Positions 59,967 through 64,000 of a DNA stretch of 64,000 nt are shown here, piece by piece (position 1 is the first letter of the stretch; each line of letters opens with the position of its first letter). The translations under genes were made by a program, and so were the position numbers. Under the pieces are notes generated by a model that did not search any database, was not told the DNA's origin, and worked only from the letters and a program-made list of their open reading frames with translations. Source of the DNA: an uncultured Myxococcales bacterium (GTDB lineage: Bacteria; Myxococcota_A; Polyangia; Polyangiales; Polyangiaceae); NCBI GenBank assembly GCA_937872925.1, contig CALMUT010000157.1, forward strand, positions 60,346-124,345, read 5' to 3'.

Positions 59967-60272
59967 CTATTCGCGATATGCCGACGTGCCCACGAGCTCC
60001 CGTACATGCGTTCCGTCGACAATGATCTGATCCGGGGCCTTGGTGTAGAACTCGGTGTAGCCACAGCGGCGGCATACACCGGCTTCTAGCTCGCCCGAGC
60101 TCTCGGTTTTGGTCATGGGCAACCCCAACAGGGTGCCCATGCTTTTCTGGTAGTGCGCGATGCGCATCGGCGCGGATCGCTGGTGGGCGTGGTCACCGTA
60201 GCTGTCCGCGACGTTCGCGATGTACAGAATACGGTCGTGTTGGCACTTGGGGCAGCGATGGCTGGTCTTCAC
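59967..60272 (-). CDS. zinc-ribbon protein, 101 aa
   Basis: Small protein with CPKC near the start and CRRC at residues about 70-73, the four Cys of a zinc ribbon. The middle has polar, charged residues and the end (IIVDGTHVRELVGT) no known motif. Probably a nucleic-acid-binding or regulatory protein. ATG at 60272. Divergent from the next lipoprotein gene. Confidence 0.7.
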   Translation of the reverse strand: MKTSHRCPKCQHDRILYIANVADSYGDHAHQRSAPMRIAHYQKSMGTLLGLPMTKTESSGELEAGVCRRCGYTEFYTKAPDQIIVDGTHVRELVGTSAYRE

Positions 60273-60330
60273 GCCCGGATCCTATCATCGCGCGCGCCAT
60301 CGCTGGACGGACCTCGCTCGAAGGATGAAG

Positions 60331-61092
60331 ATGGGGCACACTTTGCAAATGCTTTTTCGAGGTCAAAGTGTGGCGCTGGTCGTGGGGTGCTTGGTGTTTG
60401 CCTGCGACAACACTCCGGACAAGCTCGGCGGCGTCGGGGGCTCCGGTGGCAACTCCGGCGCTGCGGGGTCAAGCGGTGGTAGCGCCGGTTCGAGTGGCGG
60501 CAGCGCGGGTTCCGGCGGGACGAGCGGTAGCGCTGGTTCCGGCGGCAGCGGGGGTTCCGGCGGCGCGAGCGGCAGTGCAGGTTCCAGCGGCAGCGCGGGC
60601 ACGAGTGGCGCTGCTGGCGCAGATGCCGGCCCGGACGGCAGCGCGGGCGCAGATGGCGGCCCGGACGGCAGCGCGGGCGCAGATGGCGGCAGCGCTGCCT
60701 GCAACTATCTCACCCAGATAGGCGTCCAGGTCACCGCCGTGCCCAGCGGCGGCGGGCCGCCCGCGCCCAGTGGCGGCACGATCGCGGAAGGCTTCTACAA
60801 GCTGGTTGGCGTGAACCTTTATGGCGGCGCGACCGGCACGACGTTCTGGCGCTCACTGCGCTTCGTGGGCAACGAGCTCAAGACCGTGGAGCGCGATGGC
60901 GGCAAGCCCACAGACATCACCTCCGCTGGCACCTACGTGGCTGCGGGCGGGGAGATCACCCGAAGCATCACTTGCCCGAACGTGGCTTCGGCCAAGCTTG
61001 GTTTCACCGCGAAGCCGACGTCCTTCACCGCCTATGTGGACCAGGGCAGCGGCAAGATCGCTGAGTTCGTCTATCAATGGGACAGCAAATAG
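60331..61092 (+). CDS. hypothetical lipoprotein with Gly/Ser/Ala linker, 253 aa
   Basis: Signal and lipobox MGHTLQMLFRGQSVALVVGCLVFAC, with AAGG six bases upstream of ATG 60331. A low-complexity linker (about 30-125) with repeats GGSAGS and AGADGGPDGS follows, and a domain of about 120 residues (YLTQIGVQVTAVP, TFWRSLRFVGNELKTVERDG, FTAYVDQGSGKIAEFVYQW) that looks like a beta-sandwich. No family recognised. Confidence 0.7.
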   Translation: MGHTLQMLFRGQSVALVVGCLVFACDNTPDKLGGVGGSGGNSGAAGSSGGSAGSSGGSAGSGGTSGSAGSGGSGGSGGASGSAGSSGSAGTSGAAGADAGPDGSAGADGGPDGSAGADGGSAACNYLTQIGVQVTAVPSGGGPPAPSGGTIAEGFYKLVGVNLYGGATGTTFWRSLRFVGNELKTVERDGGKPTDITSAGTYVAAGGEITRSITCPNVASAKLGFTAKPTSFTAYVDQGSGKIAEFVYQWDSK

Positions 61093-61271
61093 CAGCTGCT
61101 CAAAGGGGGCGCCCAGGGCCGGTGTGGGGTTTCGCTCTGCGCCCACCGGGGTCGGGTTTCGGGTGCAAAAACAACAGTTCATACGAGCATACGAATCTAT
61201 TTCCACGCGCCCCAAACCCCACCTTGCACATGCAGCTCTCCTGGCAGCGCCGGACCCCCGGCACGCTGCGC

Positions 61272-61907
61272 TCAGCCGGACTTCTTCGCGGCGATGGTTA
61301 GCTTGATGGCGACTTCGTCTTTGATCAGGTCGTCAGGTTTGCCGGGATAGACGATGCCGAAGTCTTTCCGGTTGATGGCAAACTCCGCGTTGACAGAAAC
61401 GGTGTCGCCTTCCACCTTGATCGTGGCCGGGAAGGAAATGCTCTTCTCCGTGCCGCGCATGGTCAAGTTGCCAGTCACCGTATGCGACGCGCCCTTGTCG
61501 CCGCCTGCCTTGACCGACGTCGAGACGAACTTCGCGGTCGGAAACTTCTCCACGTCGAAGAAGTCGCTGTTCTTCAGATGACCAGCAAGCTTCTCCGGTT
61601 CGATGGCCAGGGACGCCATCTTGATCTCGACGTTGACGGAGCTCTTCGTCAAGTCGCCCTCCACGAGGTCCACGCTACCGGTGAACTCTTTGAAGCTGCC
61701 GTCGTGGCTGCCAGTGACCTTCGCTCCGATGAACTCCAACGTGGAGTCCGCGGCGCTGAAGCTGTGCTTGACAGCGCCAGCAGGTGCCGCAGCGGGCGCG
61801 GCAACAGGCGCGGACGCAGCCGCCTTGGCTTTGCCCTTGCCGGGATCGTTGTCGCAGCCGGTGGCGATCAGCAGTGGCAGAACGAAAAGCAATGCGGATT
61901 TGGTCAT
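61272..61907 (-). CDS. YceI-family lipoprotein
   Basis: Periplasmic lipocalin-like protein that binds long-chain polyisoprenoids or other hydrophobic molecules. Lipobox MTKSALLFVLPLLIATGC, Ala/Pro linker, then the YceI barrel: DSTLEFIGAKVTGSHDGSFKEFTGSVDLVEGDL, HLKNSDFFDVEKFPTAKFVST and LTMRGTEKSISFPATI match the family. ATG at 61907. Divergent from the FG-GAP lipoprotein gene, with a palindrome in the shared gap. Confidence 0.92.
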   Translation of the reverse strand: MTKSALLFVLPLLIATGCDNDPGKGKAKAAASAPVAAPAAAPAGAVKHSFSAADSTLEFIGAKVTGSHDGSFKEFTGSVDLVEGDLTKSSVNVEIKMASLAIEPEKLAGHLKNSDFFDVEKFPTAKFVSTSVKAGGDKGASHTVTGNLTMRGTEKSISFPATIKVEGDTVSVNAEFAINRKDFGIVYPGKPDDLIKDEVAIKLTIAAKKSG

Positions 61908-61995
61908 AGTGAGGCTCCTGGCTAGCGTGCCTAGGGCACGGATACGGGGAACCTGGGATCATTGCGGAAAAGGCACAATCCGTGAATTATGCAAC

Positions 61996-62016
61996 GGAAC
62001 GTTCCACCAGTGGAAC
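61996..62016. promoter_or_regulatory. overlapping palindromes between divergent genes
   Basis: GGAACGTTCC (61996-62005) and GTTCCAC-CA-GTGGAAC (62001-62016) overlap, giving three GGAAC/GTTCC half-sites. It lies between the yceI-type and FG-GAP genes, 56 bases before the latter, and could be an operator for both. Confidence 0.45.
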
Positions 62017-62071
62017 AATCCCTTGCCAGCGCTTCGATCCCTCCGAATCTAGGTGCTAGCTTCCGGCGCTT

Positions 62072-63358
62072 ATGGGGATCCCTCGCATGCTCGTAGGCGC
62101 GCTCTTCGTCGTCGGGTGCGGTGACTCGGACGCAGCGCCTGGCGCGGGCCCGCCCGATGCAGGCTCAGACGCGCTAATCGAGAGCGGCACTGCGGGCAGC
62201 ACCGGTGCGGACAGCGGCCTTGACGCCCCTAGCTCGAAGCACGTGTTCCAGCGTGTCGTGCTGCACTCAGAATTCTACTCAGAGGGCGCGCACGCAGCAG
62301 ACATCGATCAGGACGGAACGTTGGATGTGATTGCCGGACCCTATTGGTATGCCGGCCCGGACTTCGTCGCGCGTCACCAGATCTACGCTCCGACGCCCTT
62401 CGATCCCAAAGGCTACTCGGACAACTTTTTCGCTTTTCCTCACGACTTCAATCAAGACGGCTGGGTCGACGTGTTGGTGATCGGGTTCCCAGGCAAAGGA
62501 GCACGTTGGTACCAAAACCCAAAGACCGCCGCCGGAGTCTGGCTGCGGCACGATGTGGTGCCCGTCGTCGACACGGAGTCCCCGACGTTCGTGGACCTCA
62601 CCGGCGACGGCAAACCGGAGCTGGTTTGCGCTAGCGGCGGGCGACTGGGATACGCGACTCCAGACTGGAGTGCGCCAGAAAAGCCATGGGTCTTCCACAC
62701 CCTCTCGCCTCCTGGGCCGTACCAGGCCTTCACCCATGGCTTTGGGGTTGGAGATCTGAGCGGCGACGGGCGCCTCGATGTGCTCGAAGCGACGGGCAGT
62801 TTTACGCAGCCGGCGGCGCTTGGCGGTGATCCCAACTGGGCGCGCACGCCGCAGGCATTCGGTGGAGGTGGCGCGCAAATGTTCGCGGCAGATCTCGACG
62901 CCGACGGCGACATGGACGTGATCACGTCCCTGGCTGCCCATGGCTATGGTGTGGCCTGGTTCGAGAAGACGGCGAGCGGTTACCAGCAGCATCTGCTCAG
63001 CGGCGAAGCGCCCGCCGACGCCCCGGGCGGCGTGGTGCTGCACGAACCGCACGCTGTTGCGCTGGGCGATATGGACGGCGACACGCTCCCGGATGTCGTG
63101 ACCGGGGAACGCTTCTGGGGACACGTGCCAGCGGGCGACCCGAGCTTCACCGATCCTGCCAAATTGTATTGGTTTCGCCTGGTGCGCAGTGGTCAAGGCG
63201 CGCACTTCGAGCCGCAGTTGATAGACGACGCCTCCGGCGTGGGCACGCAGGTGGAAATCGTCGATGTGGACAAGAACGGCCTCGGCGATGTCGTGGTCGC
63301 GAACAAGAAGGGCGCTTTCGTGTTCCTGCACTTCACCCAGCCCGTCGGCTCGCGTTAG
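62072..63358 (+). CDS. FG-GAP/VCBS-repeat lipoprotein, 428 aa
   Basis: Exported lipoprotein with lipobox VVGC (about residue 16) and an Ala/Gly/Asp linker. The rest is a beta-propeller of FG-GAP-like blades with calcium-type loops: DIDQDGTLDV, DFNQDGWVDV, DLTGDGKPEL, DLSGDGRLDV, DLDADGDMDV and DMDGDTLPDV. It ends with DVDKNGLGDV. Function probably protein or glycan binding at the surface. Start ATG 62072 or ATG 62087. Confidence 0.87.
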   Translation: MGIPRMLVGALFVVGCGDSDAAPGAGPPDAGSDALIESGTAGSTGADSGLDAPSSKHVFQRVVLHSEFYSEGAHAADIDQDGTLDVIAGPYWYAGPDFVARHQIYAPTPFDPKGYSDNFFAFPHDFNQDGWVDVLVIGFPGKGARWYQNPKTAAGVWLRHDVVPVVDTESPTFVDLTGDGKPELVCASGGRLGYATPDWSAPEKPWVFHTLSPPGPYQAFTHGFGVGDLSGDGRLDVLEATGSFTQPAALGGDPNWARTPQAFGGGGAQMFAADLDADGDMDVITSLAAHGYGVAWFEKTASGYQQHLLSGEAPADAPGGVVLHEPHAVALGDMDGDTLPDVVTGERFWGHVPAGDPSFTDPAKLYWFRLVRSGQGAHFEPQLIDDASGVGTQVEIVDVDKNGLGDVVVANKKGAFVFLHFTQPVGSR

Positions 63359-63377
63359 CCGCGTGAATAGAACGAGT

Positions 63378-64000
63378 CTAGTTGCGAGGGGTAGCGCCGG
63401 TGTCGCTGCGCACCATGTAGAAGAAGTCGCGGTAGGAGCGCTTGCGGATGTACTCGTTCTCAGAAAACTCGAAGCCTTCCGCCAGCGCCACGGCCATGCG
63501 TTCGGGGCCGGCCTCGGCAGGTTCGAAGAGCACGAACTTCGGATAGGACCAGTTCACGTCCAACTGGGCCACGTCCACTGCGCCGGCGTGGAACATGCCG
63601 CGCGCAATCGCTGCCGCCGTCGTGCTGTTGCCCATACCCACGTAGAGCACCTTGCGGTCCTCGGACAGGCCCACGGCCGAGCGACGGATCACCGTTTCGC
63701 CGTCCAGAGTCGCGCCCCAAGAGCGGTTGTTCGGATCCTTCAGCCCGATGTGCATTTCGCCACGCTCGTACATGCAGCCCGGCGCCTGCCTGGCCCACTT
63801 CATCTTGGGTTCTTTGGCTTCGATGTTGGACCAAGTCGCGATCTCGTAGCTGCCGTCTTCGTAGTGCACGAAGGTGCAGGCCTTCTTGCGGGGTTTGACC
63901 AGGGTCACGCCATCGACCTTCATGCCGTACCAGCCGTGCTCGGTCATGAAGCCGCCGTTGAAAGCCGCGAGCAGCTCCTCGTGGTGCTCCTTCGGGATCG
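63378..64000 (-). CDS. NAGPA-like phosphodiester glycosidase family protein, 5'-truncated by the window edge
   Basis: The coding frame continues past base 64000 on the minus strand. The visible C-terminal part starts with HHEELLAAFNGGFMTEHGWYG, the signature of the phosphodiester glycosidase (NAGPA) domain, then continues with YEDGSYEIATW and SAVGLSEDRKVLYVGMGNSTT, in which the family's conserved Ser, Gly and Asp-like positions recur. It probably acts on the cell surface, but the N-terminus that would show export signals is outside. Confidence 0.8.
   Translation of the reverse strand, partial: IPKEHHEELLAAFNGGFMTEHGWYGMKVDGVTLVKPRKKACTFVHYEDGSYEIATWSNIEAKEPKMKWARQAPGCMYERGEMHIGLKDPNNRSWGATLDGETVIRRSAVGLSEDRKVLYVGMGNSTTAAAIARGMFHAGAVDVAQLDVNWSYPKFVLFEPAEAGPERMAVALAEGFEFSENEYIRKRSYRDFFYMVRSDTGATPRN

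Noticed and set aside
59867..60079. Extended start of the second Hint lipoprotein
   Set aside because: A perfect ribosome site and a signal peptide directly follow at 59866; the extension is Arg/Ser-rich and overlaps the zinc-ribbon gene.

Overview
The window is GC-rich DNA that looks like a Myxococcota chromosome, most probably the Polyangiales/Sorangium side. The support is indirect but consistent: many lipoproteins whose lipobox is followed by long Gly/Ser/Ala linkers, a MYXO-CTERM-like surface protein, eukaryotic-type Ser/Thr kinase and PP2C phosphatase genes, a CcmE of the Cys-type known from deltaproteobacterial relatives, and abundant GTG/TTG starts. No phage, integrase or transposase gene was seen.

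Layout. 1-8977: end of a large AAA/TPR signalling protein, small exported proteins, dnaA (minus strand) with a MYXO-CTERM gene 5 nt behind it, and a 650-bp gene-free stretch in front of dnaA. That stretch holds two DnaA boxes (candidate oriC) and a run of hairpins ending in an intrinsic terminator (candidate structured RNA). 8987-15427: conserved proteins, a haem block (membrane protein, ccmE, hemE, hemG), tRNA-Gln, and an ECF sigma factor overlapping a probable membrane-bound partner. 15500-21522: cell-surface glycan genes (GT4 transferase, Wzx-type flippase, two overlapping methyltransferase genes, a GT-B-like protein) with a lipoprotein gene. 21572-26640: PP2C phosphatase, a degenerate HtrA-like protein, a hybrid histidine kinase and a lipoprotein. 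26748-31832: a complete group 3b [NiFe]-hydrogenase operon in the order hydB, CNB-only protein, hydG, hydD, hydA, maturation protease.

31858-43016: lipoproteins, rpiA, then a segment of about 5.4 kb (34221-39590) bracketed by two identical 110-bp direct repeats. The repeats carry the 3' ends of the genes on either side (a Cys-rich lipoprotein gene and mutM), so the segment appears to have been inserted between two formerly convergent neighbours. It carries two Cys-rich repeat proteins, a barrel/ECF-sigma/FecR operon and a dihaem lipoprotein. mutM and a Prc-type protease follow. 43031-48205: aldo/keto reductase, a TetR gene divergent from a metal-dependent hydrolase with a palindromic operator between them, a lipoprotein and a DUF2064 glycosyltransferase.

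48333-64000 is dominated by secreted or lipid-anchored proteins: FG-GAP proteins, two paralogous lipoproteins sharing a GIDQDY motif, two paralogous lipoproteins ending in a Hedgehog/intein-type Hint domain, a 2OG-Fe(II) oxygenase, a Ser/Thr kinase with its TPR partner, a YceI lipoprotein and the start-truncated end of a NAGPA-type protein. The Hint lipoproteins, the repeat-bracketed insertion and the structured element beside dnaA are the most unusual items.
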